Assembly (NCBI GenBank): GCA_903824575.1
Contig: CAIJXJ010000041.1
Coordinates: 1-64,000, forward strand
From: an uncultured Methylobacillus sp.
GTDB lineage: Bacteria > Pseudomonadota > Gammaproteobacteria > Burkholderiales > Methylophilaceae
Length of the DNA stretch: 64,000 nucleotides
Reading direction: 5' to 3'
A program made the translations under genes and the position numbers. The notes beneath the pieces were generated by a model. The model searched no databases. It was not told where the DNA came from and was given only the letters and a program-made list of their open reading frames with translations. Each line of letters opens with the position of its first letter. Within the stretch, counting starts at the first letter, position 1. This document shows, piece after piece, positions 1 to 8,764 of the stretch.

Positions 1-2102
1 GTGCGGATTTCGTGCGACATATTGGCAAGAAACTCGGACTTGGAGCGCGCCAAATCTTCCGATATTTCTTTTGCCTCATTCAGTTCAGTCACATCGTAGA
101 ACCAACCCAGAACAGCACGCTCGTCCTGAAAGTCAATTGGCAGATAGGATGCGAGCGCCCAGCGCTTGCCTTTCCCCGGAATGTTCAGCTGAATCATTTT
201 ATCGGTGACAGCCTGACCTTTTACCAATTGTTGCAGAATCTCTTCATACTCCTCGGCATTGGCGTAATAGGCCTTGGGATCCGCGCCTATCATCTTGTCC
301 GGGACGCTATTGATCAATTGGGCGTAACGGTGATTGGCAAACAAAACTTTGCGCCCACCTGAAGCCGCAATACGCACGGCCATTGGACTGGTCTCCAACA
401 TGTGCTGCATTGCCTGCTCACGGTTCCGGTTGTCAGTAATGTCCGTATGTGTGCCAAGCATCCGTGTCGGGATGCCATTGGCATCACGGGTCGTCGCGAT
501 GCCCCGGGCCAGAATCCACTTGTAATTACCGTCCTTGCACAACACCCGATGCTCATTTTTGTAGGAGGGGGTCATGCCATCGAAATAAGCCTGGATGTCC
601 GCCATCACATGAGGCAGGTCTTCCGGATGAACGCGCTTTTCCCATTCATCCACGCTGCCGCTGATTTCGTCCTCGGAGAACCCCAGCATTTCCTTCCAGC
701 GTTTTGAAAAATAGACCGCGCCGGTCGTGACATTCCAATCCCACATGCCATCGCCGGAACCTTCAAAGGCAAAATTGAGGCGTTCTTCGTTTTCTCTAAG
801 CACAGCATCTGTCAGCAGACGATCGACATTGCCTTGGTCCAGCCCATCAGCCATGCGGTTGAAAACTTGCGCCGCTTCCGATATTTCATCATTGTCGGCC
901 TTTTCTGCCGCGAACCGACTTTGATGATCGCTGACGTAATTCTGCATGGCAGTGCTCAACGCCTTGATACGGCGCGTGATGCTGCGGCCTATCGCCGTGC
1001 CAATGATCCCCCCGGTCAATGCCGTCACCAGCAATATCATGCCGACCACGGCCTGGATCAGTCGGCGGGTATGGGCCATGATCTCATCCACCGGCGTCAG
1101 TCGGTAATAGCGCCAGCCCAGTGGCTCCAGTCGCAGTCCGGTCACGACATAGCGCTGCCCTTGCAGCAGGAGTTCCTTATTCAGCGTTCGTGGCTTGTTC
1201 GTGAGCGTTGATTTAAGCAAATCTCTCATTTGCGGCTCGTGACTCAGGTCCGGCCGGAATTTATCCGGGGTGGACTCAAGTTGTTTTTGCCACGCCCCGG
1301 CCAGGATGAAGTTGCCCTGCCGATCCAGAAGGAAGTGCTGAACTCCATGATAAATCTGGCTACTGTCAAACATGGCTTCCAGCACGCTGGACAATTGCAT
1401 ATCCTCGCCAACCGAACCTATCCATTGGCCATCGACATACAGCGGATACAGGGCGCTCACCATCCAGACTTTGGGTACCGGGTCATAAAGGGGTGGTGTA
1501 AAACGTAATTCCTTGTTTGGATCCAGTTGCGGTGACGTATAGGTCACCCAGGGGGTTTGGGTATAGTCGTTGTCCGCTTTTTGCTCAAAAACAAACTCAG
1601 GATATGCCCGGTCGAAAATGATTTCGCTGCGCTGTAGTGACAGGTACCAGACATTCTCCAGTGGTTTGCTGGCAGCGGCACCAAAACTATCCATCACGGT
1701 TTTGATGCGTAAATGCCGGACCTTCTGCAAGTCACTTTCCTGATCATTAGCCGGCAAGAAAACACCGGCTTCGTGCACCCCGTCGTAAGCCGTCTTGCGG
1801 TTGCGCCACACGCCGTCCGCGTCGCGTTGCAGAAGTCGATGGAAAGCCACAAGTTCATCCGGGCGGACAGGTTTTGACAGATCCTGTTGCAATATCCTCG
1901 CCAGCGAGGTCAACTTTGATTCGCTTTGATTGAACCGCTGCATAGCCGATACGACAAAAATACCCATCGTTTTCTCGAGGGTGGAGGCTTCGACTTCCAA
2001 CGTATTATTTTGGGCAAAACTGTAAATCAGCGCAGCCCCGGGCACAGCCGTCAGCAGAATGCTGACGGTGACAATCAAAACAATTTTTCTGCGGACATCC
2101 AT
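1..2102 (-). CDS. Sensor histidine kinase, N-terminal 700 residues (cut by window edge)
   Basis: Membrane-bound sensor kinase read on the minus strand; I checked the frame codon by codon from the ATG at 2102 to base 3 and it is open throughout. Order of parts: TM1 about residues 7-25, a large periplasmic Cache-like region to about 335, TM2 about 340-365, HAMP, a PAS domain from about 437, a second PAS from about 560, then a coiled linker ending in the H-box NMSHEIR, where the window stops. The catalytic ATPase and any receiver domain lie outside. It starts 37 bases downstream of the outer-membrane protein gene on the same strand, so the two may be cotranscribed. The ligand is unknown. Confidence 0.9.
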   Translation of the reverse strand, partial: MDVRRKIVLIVTVSILLTAVPGAALIYSFAQNNTLEVEASTLEKTMGIFVVSAMQRFNQSESKLTSLARILQQDLSKPVRPDELVAFHRLLQRDADGVWRNRKTAYDGVHEAGVFLPANDQESDLQKVRHLRIKTVMDSFGAAASKPLENVWYLSLQRSEIIFDRAYPEFVFEQKADNDYTQTPWVTYTSPQLDPNKELRFTPPLYDPVPKVWMVSALYPLYVDGQWIGSVGEDMQLSSVLEAMFDSSQIYHGVQHFLLDRQGNFILAGAWQKQLESTPDKFRPDLSHEPQMRDLLKSTLTNKPRTLNKELLLQGQRYVVTGLRLEPLGWRYYRLTPVDEIMAHTRRLIQAVVGMILLVTALTGGIIGTAIGRSITRRIKALSTAMQNYVSDHQSRFAAEKADNDEISEAAQVFNRMADGLDQGNVDRLLTDAVLRENEERLNFAFEGSGDGMWDWNVTTGAVYFSKRWKEMLGFSEDEISGSVDEWEKRVHPEDLPHVMADIQAYFDGMTPSYKNEHRVLCKDGNYKWILARGIATTRDANGIPTRMLGTHTDITDNRNREQAMQHMLETSPMAVRIAASGGRKVLFANHRYAQLINSVPDKMIGADPKAYYANAEEYEEILQQLVKGQAVTDKMIQLNIPGKGKRWALASYLPIDFQDERAVLGWFYDVTELNEAKEISEDLARSKSEFLANMSHEIR

Positions 2103-2139
2103 GCCGGACTACCTTTTCATCGGATTCATGACGCCCAGC

Positions 2140-3003
2140 CTAAAAGCTGCGTGAAAGTGAAAACAAGAGCCGGGGACGCATGGCATCATAGGTTTCACCG
2201 TTGTTGGTCAGCCCGACGAAACCCTTGAAAGCGGCAGGCTCGCTGCTGGCTGAGTAGGCCAGGCTTGCCGCCCAAGCGCCGAGAGTGCGGGTCACGCCGG
2301 CCTTGTAGTAGTTCCAATCCAGATGCCTCGCATGGCTGATGGTTTCCCGGCCAAGTTGACCATTGATGCTCCAGCCGGGCGCAAGTTCATGATTGGCATT
2401 GGCCTCGAAAAACCACGATCCGCGCGTATTTCCAGTGATTCCGGCCGACGCATCGCCGGCAAATGCACCGGTCGGGGAATTGTTAGTGTTCCAACCATAA
2501 AAACTGGTCAGCATGCGCCCTGTCTTCAGGCTGATCGATTGGTAATTTAATGCGACAGAGGCCTCGACACCGGTTGGCCTGGTGGACTGCAGGCGCGGTG
2601 TGAAACCTGTCTTGTCAAAATTCCCCCCCGGATAATAAGCGCAAAGCACGTTAAGATCATAGCCAAGGGCAGACCAGGGGCCTGCGAACTTGTCGCGTAG
2701 CCCCGCGTAGAAATCCGTTTCGACATGCCCGCCGGGGACCCACTGGTTCGACACATTAGATGCCCAGGCGCCGGCATACAGGCCTGTGCTGTGGCTGACT
2801 TCAAGACCCAACTGCAGTGCGGGATTGCCCCAAGTCTGGCTTTGCCCGCGCCAGATATAATCGTTGACCAGAGTCGCTGATCCACTGAACTCAAAGTTTG
2901 ATTTGGCCGAGTCCGTTGCGCCAGTTTCATCTGCAGCACTGAGATTGGCCGCCAACGCAAAGCAACACCAAAGCAGAATGCTGGGAATTATTGCGATTTT
3001 CAT
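2140..3003 (-). CDS. TorF/TIGR02001-type outer-membrane beta-barrel protein
   Basis: A 287-residue exported protein. The start at 3003 (MKIAIIPSILL) is chosen because it begins a clear signal peptide ending near SLAADE-like residues and has a GAGAGA stretch upstream; a longer frame to 3114 would put 37 non-signal residues in front. The mature part opens with FEFSGSATLVNDYIWRGQSQ, the hallmark of the Gcw_chp/TIGR02001 family of putative porins, and ends in a C-terminal Phe typical of outer-membrane barrels. Alternating aromatic strands run throughout. The family's substrate is not established. It sits just upstream of the Cache sensor kinase on the same strand. Confidence 0.8.
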   Translation of the reverse strand: MKIAIIPSILLWCCFALAANLSAADETGATDSAKSNFEFSGSATLVNDYIWRGQSQTWGNPALQLGLEVSHSTGLYAGAWASNVSNQWVPGGHVETDFYAGLRDKFAGPWSALGYDLNVLCAYYPGGNFDKTGFTPRLQSTRPTGVEASVALNYQSISLKTGRMLTSFYGWNTNNSPTGAFAGDASAGITGNTRGSWFFEANANHELAPGWSINGQLGRETISHARHLDWNYYKAGVTRTLGAWAASLAYSASSEPAAFKGFVGLTNNGETYDAMRPRLLFSLSRSF

Positions 3004-3733
3004 AGCTGCGTCTCTCGCCGGGCTGGTGCAACTGAAAACGAAAATGTCTTCATGCGAAGTAAATATCGCGCATATCCAGTGAAATGACAAGTACCCCCCT
3101 ATAATCAAGGGCAAATAAATTCGGGGGGGTTACCGCTTCAAAGCGGCCATGCACTATTCGATTTGAGCGCTAGGGCAGAGAGGTGGCCCCGTTTGGTTGG
3201 ACAGAATTTCTCATGTTTTAAGTGAGGCGCCTTACGATTCTGCCTTAGGATCATCAGGCGGCTATGCCGCCATTGATTCTGTGTGACGAAGTGCTCTTGC
3301 ACAGGCTTTGATCAGGCAGGTTTTCGACAACGGCATTAATGCTGATTAGTAAAAAGGCAATGCAGTCGTGCCCTCTTTAAATACAGTGTGATGGGAAAAT
3401 AAAAACCGAATGACTTCATTAACCAATTATTCGACAGTAACGCCAGAAGTGCTCAAGACGTCTCCCCACAACGGCACAAAATGTCGCGACCATAATTCAA
3501 CGAAAAATCACATCCTGCAATCATCGGTGCTTAATTATGAGAGCCTTGGGTGATGGCATGGACGTGTGGGGCACGTTGGTATGAAACTCTTAGAAATGCA
3601 AAATGCAACTCATATACAATCATTGAAGATGGATCAAATTAAAACAAATTCCTTTGGCTCGACCCCACAATATGCCCCACAAAATAGATATTATTTTATA
3701 TAATATCTATATAAATCAATATGGTATAAAAAA
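3004..3733. other. Intergenic region, no supported gene; several inverted repeats
   Basis: About 730 bases between divergent genes. I see no convincing reading frame. It holds a short hairpin at 3257-3271 (GGCGGC-TAT-GCCGCC), a pair of inverted imperfect copies of a GTGGGGCA-centred sequence (3564-3578 and 3668-3682, 12 of 15 matching) and an AT-rich perfect inverted repeat with 9-base arms (3685-3693 and 3701-3709) just upstream of xth, which could be an operator. The stretch near 3194-3214 resembles ends of IS3-family elements from memory, without any transposase frame beside it. Confidence 0.5.
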
Positions 3734-4501
3734 ATGAAAATCGCTACCTGGAACGTCAATTCATTGAAGGTCAGATTGCCGCATGTGCTGGACTGGCTTG
3801 CCGCAAATGAGCCTGATGTGTTGTGCCTGCAGGAGACCAAGCTGGAGGATGCCAATTTCCCTGTTGCGGCGATCGAAGCCGCCGGCTACCGCGCGATATT
3901 CAGCGGACAAAAGACTTACAACGGGGTCGCACTGCTGGGCAGATTGCCTGGCACCGAAATCGTCAGCGCCATTCCCGATTTTGCAGATGATCAAAAACGG
4001 GTATTGGCCGCCACCTTTGGCGATGTGCGGATCGTATGCGCCTACATCCCCAATGGTCAGGCCCTCGATTCGGACAAATATCAATATAAGCTACGCTGGC
4101 TGGAGGCTCTAACCAACTGGCTGAAGGACGAAATTGTGAAACACCCCAGACTCGCCTTGTTGGGTGATTACAACATCGCCCCGCAAGACCGTGACGTGCA
4201 TGACCCCATGGCCTGGGAGGGACAGGTACTGGTAAGCCCGGCAGAACGGGCGGCATTTTCAGCATTACAGGCACTGGGATTGACCGATGCATTTCGACTA
4301 TTCGAACAGGATGACCAGTCTTTCAGCTGGTGGGATTACCGCATGGCAGCCTTTCGTCGCGACATGGGTTTGCGCATCGACCACATCCTGCTGACACCGG
4401 AACTGGCGAAGCTCTGTAGTGCCTGCTGGATCGACAAGGCGCCGCGTAAACTGGAGCGTCCGTCAGACCACGCGCCAGTAATAACGGAAATCAATTGCTG
4501 A
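3734..4501 (+). CDS. xth: Exodeoxyribonuclease III
   Basis: A 255-residue AP endonuclease/3'-5' exonuclease of the ExoIII (EEP) family that cuts DNA at abasic sites in base-excision repair. The family landmarks are in order: MKIATWNVNSL at the N-terminus, LQETKLED with the metal-binding Glu near residue 34, the GDYNIAP loop, and the C-terminal RIDHILLT and SDHAPV motifs carrying the catalytic Asp-His pair. Length is normal for the family. Its promoter region is strongly AT-rich. It converges with the HD-GYP gene, 28 bases away. Confidence 0.95.
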   Translation: MKIATWNVNSLKVRLPHVLDWLAANEPDVLCLQETKLEDANFPVAAIEAAGYRAIFSGQKTYNGVALLGRLPGTEIVSAIPDFADDQKRVLAATFGDVRIVCAYIPNGQALDSDKYQYKLRWLEALTNWLKDEIVKHPRLALLGDYNIAPQDRDVHDPMAWEGQVLVSPAERAAFSALQALGLTDAFRLFEQDDQSFSWWDYRMAAFRRDMGLRIDHILLTPELAKLCSACWIDKAPRKLERPSDHAPVITEINC

Positions 4502-4529
4502 TTCCAATCCAGCCTTCAGTGCCGAAGGA

Positions 4530-5885
4530 CTATGCTGCGGCACTGCAAGCAAGCTGATCCGTACCCTTTACGATGGGACTTTCAGGGCGTACCTGCAAAT
4601 CCTGAGCCGCTTCCTTCTTGAGGAAATAGTAGCTGATACGCTTGCGCGGACCAAGATAATCAAACACTTCTCTGGGCAATTGGCTGGCTTGCAGGCTGTT
4701 TCTGATCTTGAGATTGTTGCTCTCTCCCAAATTGATGACAACCGGTGTTTCACGTGCCACCTTGGGCAAATAAACCATCACGTAGGGTAACAGCGGCTGA
4801 TCATGATTCGATGTGATCACCATGCCATACAGGCCATTCGACAGCTGTACGATGCTGCCTGGCGGATAAACCCCAAGCAACTTGACCAGCATCTTCAGCA
4901 TGCGCGGATCGAATTTCTCAGGATAGCTGCCATACATTTTCGACAACGCTTCATAAGGCGTTAGCGCCTCGGAAAATTGCCGCGGATTGCACAGATTATC
5001 GTAATGGTTCACCATCGCCACCAAGCGCGCCAGCGGATCAATTGCATCAGCCCTGAGGCGCTTTGGAAACCCTGAGCCATCCATGCATTCATGATGTTGC
5101 AGAATGATTTCAGAAACTCGTTCCGGAAAACCTGATCTTTGCGTAATGCTGTAACCCGTCTCGCAATGCAAGTCCAAGAATGACTTTTTTCTGGGCGATT
5201 CTTCCTTCCCTGCATCATGAAACAATGCTGCCATGCCCAGCATTTGAATATGTTCATCTTTCATATCAAGCGATTTGGCAAGCATCAGAGCCAGCACGGT
5301 AACATTGAGCGAATGAACGAAGGGTTCCTCGTTACGGCCATGACTGCTGATCGCGTGCAATGCAACATCAGACTCCGTCATCACTGAGTTAACCATGTCG
5401 GTGACCATCGTTTCGGCCATTGCTTTGGCAGACTCCGGATATTCGCTCAGATCGCGTATCACTCCACGTACTTTTATTGCGTTCCTTGAAAATTCCTGAT
5501 CAGCATGCAATATGGCCTCATTCAATTGCTTAAGTCGCAATGCCTGCTGCATGGCTTTTTCAGATGAAGTAAGCACTTGCATTGCAGCAGATTCAACTGG
5601 CGCGACTGGAGCCACTTGCCCGATTTGCATCTGCGCTATTGCTTCAGATTCACTGGCGCCGGGCACGACATCGCTACGCAGGGGATCGTAACGAATCTGT
5701 CTCAGATTCAACGCACGGACCCGATCGATCTGCTCTTCGTTCTTGATCTTGAAATTGCGAAAGACAAACGGATGCTGCATCCATCCCAGATCAAGGTGCA
5801 CGTACAGTCCGACACAAAGTTGATCAGGTGAGATGTAATGACCGGGCAAGTCTTCACTGCTTAGCATTTTCTGCGGCATGCTCAT
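4530..5885 (-). CDS. HD-GYP domain c-di-GMP phosphodiesterase with DUF3391 N-terminus
   Basis: A 451-residue cytoplasmic protein predicted to hydrolyse cyclic di-GMP. The N-terminal part (about 1-150) matches the DUF3391 region often fused to HD-GYP; the HD part runs about 185-330 with FHDAGKEE (H223, D224), the double His HHECMDGSGFP (from 264). The signature reads GFP where the family has GYP, a mild change. I chose the ATG at 5885, which has GGGGG about seven bases upstream, over a TTG at 5900. The start overlaps the stop of a 52-aa ORF by ATGA, and a GEMM-I riboswitch lies upstream, so the product probably takes part in a c-di-GMP feedback loop. Confidence 0.9.
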   Translation of the reverse strand: MSMPQKMLSSEDLPGHYISPDQLCVGLYVHLDLGWMQHPFVFRNFKIKNEEQIDRVRALNLRQIRYDPLRSDVVPGASESEAIAQMQIGQVAPVAPVESAAMQVLTSSEKAMQQALRLKQLNEAILHADQEFSRNAIKVRGVIRDLSEYPESAKAMAETMVTDMVNSVMTESDVALHAISSHGRNEEPFVHSLNVTVLALMLAKSLDMKDEHIQMLGMAALFHDAGKEESPRKKSFLDLHCETGYSITQRSGFPERVSEIILQHHECMDGSGFPKRLRADAIDPLARLVAMVNHYDNLCNPRQFSEALTPYEALSKMYGSYPEKFDPRMLKMLVKLLGVYPPGSIVQLSNGLYGMVITSNHDQPLLPYVMVYLPKVARETPVVINLGESNNLKIRNSLQASQLPREVFDYLGPRKRISYYFLKKEAAQDLQVRPESPIVKGTDQLACSAAA

Positions 5886-6040
5886 GATGCACCCCCACAA
5901 TTCTGAAGTTTCAGAACTGACAGAACAGATTTCAATCTGTTACCGGCCTGATGCTGATGGCGATCAAACACATCTACAGCAATAGGATTGCAAAAATCAT
6001 TGGGGGTACTAAGGAATTGTTTTTCTACGGAATTTTTCAT
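5882..6040 (-). CDS. 52-residue small ORF translationally coupled to the HD-GYP gene
   Basis: Starts MKNSVEKQFLSTPNDF, preceded by AGGGGAAATAC as a good ribosome-binding site, and ends with TGA overlapping the HD-GYP ATG (ATGA). It lies wholly between the c-di-GMP riboswitch and the phosphodiesterase gene. I recognise no family; there is no signal or membrane segment. Its last third spans two consecutive perfect hairpins in the RNA (ACAGAT-TGAA-ATCTGT and TTCTGA-AACT-TCAGAA), so translation of this ORF would open structures just before the phosphodiesterase start. It may be a leader peptide rather than a functional protein. Confidence 0.55.
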   Translation of the reverse strand: MKNSVEKQFLSTPNDFCNPIAVDVFDRHQHQAGNRLKSVLSVLKLQNCGGAS

Positions 6041-6112
6041 GTATTTCCCCTATATCACTGCGGGCAAACATGAATTCCGGATGCGTGCGACCTCAGTCGC
6101 AAGCGTTTGACG

Positions 6113-6207
6113 TATAACAATCCGGTGACCCCGATGTCATGGGATTTCTCCTTTAGACCGGTGGTTTTGCTTCCCTGCCTTTCGGCGAGGTTTGCCCTTT
6201 ACAGATG
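6113..6207 (-). promoter_or_regulatory. Cyclic di-GMP-I (GEMM-I) riboswitch aptamer
   Basis: On the minus strand the order of conserved blocks matches the GEMM-I aptamer: AAAGGGCAAACC, a GAAA-capped stem (CGCCGAAAGGC), GCAAAACCACCGGTCTAAAG, then a second hairpin closing with GGGGTCACCGG. The canonical blocks are GGGCAAACC, GCAAAGCCACCGGCCTAAA and GGGTTACCGG-like, so only a few bases differ. It faces the 52-aa ORF and the HD-GYP gene about 70 and 230 bases downstream. A perfect hairpin TGCGAC-TGAG-GTCGCA between the aptamer and the small ORF may belong to the expression platform; no U-run follows it, so control may be at translation. Confidence 0.85.
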
Positions 6208-6360
6208 ATGGGAATTTAAGGACTGGCGAGATGTCTGTCAAAACTGATCGATGAACGGTGGAAATCAGACGACAGAAGGTCATTTATTTCCGACCAGTAT
6301 GCAGGAATAGGGGGTTACAGGTAAAAACTGAACACCCTGGGGGAAGGGCATGGATGACGC

Positions 6361-8277
6361 CTAATCGGCCTTATACTGCCAATCGACGCCGCCGTGATGA
6401 CCCGAGAAGATGCGTTGCGGTGCCAGTGCATGCTGCCGCAGAGTATGCGTCATATCTTTTGCCGGCATCGCACTAAAATAACTCAATCCCATATTGCTCA
6501 GCATCTGCTGAACGATTGTCGCGCCGACAACCTCGGTAATCTTGCATTGCCTGCCGGCGGCATCCGATCCCCAGTTCGCTTTCAAACTCTCCAAGGCGTC
6601 ATACACTTTTTTGTGGGCCAGTAACGCCGATTGTTTCTCGGCAAGAATTTTCTCCAGGGCCTTTAGCGCGGAAGAAAATTTTGTGGCCGATTGGTTAAAA
6701 TTCTGTTCCTGTTCCGGGGAAAATTTGAGCTTGCCGGAACTGACCATGTTCTTGAGGGACAGAAATTTGGCAAAGCTGGGATCAGATTTTGCCGCTGCAA
6801 TTGAAGGGTCAAAAGCATCCGCTGCAATCTTCTTTTCTTCCAGCGACTTTGAAAGCACCTCAACTTGCTTGTGAAAACCCGATGGATCTGGAACCAGAAG
6901 AGTAATGACTGTTTCAATATGCTTGCGCGCAGCAGAGGTTTTCAACTTCACCGATTTCGCCGCGATGGCACAACCTTCGGATATCCCCATGGTCAGACTG
7001 TCCGCCAAAATGGTGCAGTTGATCCCCTGATCAATGATCACTTCCCGGCCTATAATCGTGCAGCTTTCCGCGTAATTAAGTTCGATTCTTCCATCCACAG
7101 CTTCAATGATCGAGTTTGATGCCCTTTCCTTGACGGTAATACTACCACCGGGACTCTTCGCAGCACCGGCAGACAGATTTTCTTCCAGAATGATATTTCC
7201 ACCATTGGACAGCAGGGTGCCATAGACCGGGGCAAAGAAATGCATGTGCTTGCCTTCGACCAACCGGCCCTCCTGCACTTCACCGCGCTCGACAAAATCA
7301 TCAACTGACAGGCTAAGATCACCTGTTGTCTTGGCGCTGATACCACCCTTGTTCTCTATCTTCTCCGTGACGGAAATACGATTCGACTCAAGGTCAATGG
7401 AGAGAAATCCATCTGCGATAGCAACGATAAATTCGCCATCCTTGCTTGCTTCAACCTTGGTGCCAGGCCCCGCCAATTGGTGCATGTCCAGATCCTTCGG
7501 CAGTTCCGGCTCTACCGGCTTTCCGGTCACCAAAAAGCCCCACTTGCCCATCGTGCGCGGAATTTTCCGCATCATGCGCTGGCCTTTTTTAATCTGCGGG
7601 AAGCGATTTTTAAATCGGCGCAAGTCGGTTTTCCCACTGGAATTAACCGAGGGCGAGTCATCCCGATGCAAGCCTTCGCAAGACTCCTGCAATTCGGCAT
7701 CGATACCGGGAATGGCAGGGCGTTCGTTAGCGATGACGACAAGCCCCATCTGGCCATGTGCTATGGTGTTTTTCACGAGTTGGGCATTGATACCAAACTG
7801 CACGCCGTCTTGCCACATATCGGCAACAAACTCGTCAAAATTCAGCTTGGTCTGTTGCGAGTTGATTACCTGACGATAATTCACGATAGCTGCTGTCCCC
7901 TCTTCGTCCGGTTCGCCATAAACCGGCACCTGAGTGGTCACCTCCAGGAACACAGGCTCAAACATATACTCAGCCTTGGATCCTGAATCATGAATTCTGA
8001 CATTCCGGTACAACGCCTTTCGTGCATCACTGAAGGCCACAATATTATCCGCCAGGCGCAGCTTGGCGGTCTTGTCCTCAATGGAATTGAAATCGTAAAG
8101 CAGTTTCTGGAACAGTTCGTAGTTCAACCCGGAAAACCTTGCTCCATAGGTGAACAATTTGCCGAAAAAAATACGGAAAGCATCTTCTGATGGCATGACA
8201 GAGGGGAGAACATAAACCCCATCTTCTGATTTCAGTACAAATCCGGGGAGTAGAATATCTTCTGAGGCTGAACCCAT
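6361..8277 (-). CDS. FapA/DUF342 family protein
   Basis: A 638-residue cytoplasmic protein. Residues about 240-440 form the glycine-rich repeated right-handed beta structure of the DUF342 (FapA, 'flagellar assembly protein A') family, with blocks such as VEASKDGEFIVAIADGFLS and GHxHxF-like VEGKHMHFFAPVYG; residues about 450-560 are charged and likely coiled coil. The N-terminal 230 residues are less typical. No flagellar genes are next to it, so the flagellar name should not be taken literally. It is read in the same direction as the riboswitch-HD-GYP unit, which begins about 150 bases after its stop. The start codon lacks a strong ribosome-binding site. Confidence 0.75.
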   Translation of the reverse strand: MGSASEDILLPGFVLKSEDGVYVLPSVMPSEDAFRIFFGKLFTYGARFSGLNYELFQKLLYDFNSIEDKTAKLRLADNIVAFSDARKALYRNVRIHDSGSKAEYMFEPVFLEVTTQVPVYGEPDEEGTAAIVNYRQVINSQQTKLNFDEFVADMWQDGVQFGINAQLVKNTIAHGQMGLVVIANERPAIPGIDAELQESCEGLHRDDSPSVNSSGKTDLRRFKNRFPQIKKGQRMMRKIPRTMGKWGFLVTGKPVEPELPKDLDMHQLAGPGTKVEASKDGEFIVAIADGFLSIDLESNRISVTEKIENKGGISAKTTGDLSLSVDDFVERGEVQEGRLVEGKHMHFFAPVYGTLLSNGGNIILEENLSAGAAKSPGGSITVKERASNSIIEAVDGRIELNYAESCTIIGREVIIDQGINCTILADSLTMGISEGCAIAAKSVKLKTSAARKHIETVITLLVPDPSGFHKQVEVLSKSLEEKKIAADAFDPSIAAAKSDPSFAKFLSLKNMVSSGKLKFSPEQEQNFNQSATKFSSALKALEKILAEKQSALLAHKKVYDALESLKANWGSDAAGRQCKITEVVGATIVQQMLSNMGLSYFSAMPAKDMTHTLRQHALAPQRIFSGHHGGVDWQYKAD

Positions 8278-8420
8278 AGGAGGCTGTTACTTCCATAATA
8301 ACTGACTAATCTTAATTGCCAGCATAGTACAAATTTTTAATTTAAACCATCAACCACAGATACTAAAGTCCCGAAAATCCATTAAACTCACACTTTGACT
8401 CCAATGTTAGACCGTTGGAG

Positions 8421-8494
8421 TGGAGCGGGTGACGGGAATCGAACCCGCGTATCGAGCTTGGGAAGCTAGCGTTCTACCATTGAACTACACCCGC
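8421..8494 (-). tRNA. tRNA-Gly (anticodon TCC)
   Basis: A 74-base cloverleaf: acceptor stem GCGGGTG/CACCCGC, D-arm with TAGTTCAATGGTAGAAC, anticodon loop TTCCCAA giving anticodon TCC (reads GGA), and T-arm GGGTTCGATTCCC. The discriminator is T and the 3' CCA is encoded. It is divergent from thiS. Confidence 0.97.
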
Positions 8495-8551
8495 AAAACT
8501 TCCTGAATTTTACTCGATCCAGATTCTTTCACCAAACTGATTGACCATGAC

Positions 8552-8758
8552 ATGATCACGCTTAGCATCAATGGCAATGCCCGCAGCTTCGATGTCGTCG
8601 ACTTTACGGTCGCGCAACTGGTCCAGCAGATGGGTCTGGAAGGTCGCCGCATCGCCATCGAGAAGAATGGTGAGATTGTGCCTCGTGGCGCGCATTCGAC
8701 CACATTACTATTATCCGACGACCGGTTAGAAATCGTCGGCGCAGTCGGCGGAGGCTGA
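8552..8758 (+). CDS. thiS: Sulfur carrier protein ThiS
   Basis: A 68-residue ubiquitin-fold protein that carries sulfur as a C-terminal thiocarboxylate for thiazole synthesis in thiamine biosynthesis. It begins MITLSINGNARSF and ends in the essential GG (AVGGG). The next gene, thiG, starts six bases after its stop, so the two are cotranscribed and the products act together. Confidence 0.95.
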   Translation: MITLSINGNARSFDVVDFTVAQLVQQMGLEGRRIAIEKNGEIVPRGAHSTTLLLSDDRLEIVGAVGGG

Positions 8759-8764
8759 GGACAC

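Noticed and set aside
8300-8550. TPP riboswitch before thiSG
   Set aside because: Only the divergent tRNA-Gly and a short spacer are present; no thi-box text such as CTGAGA or ACCTGATC.
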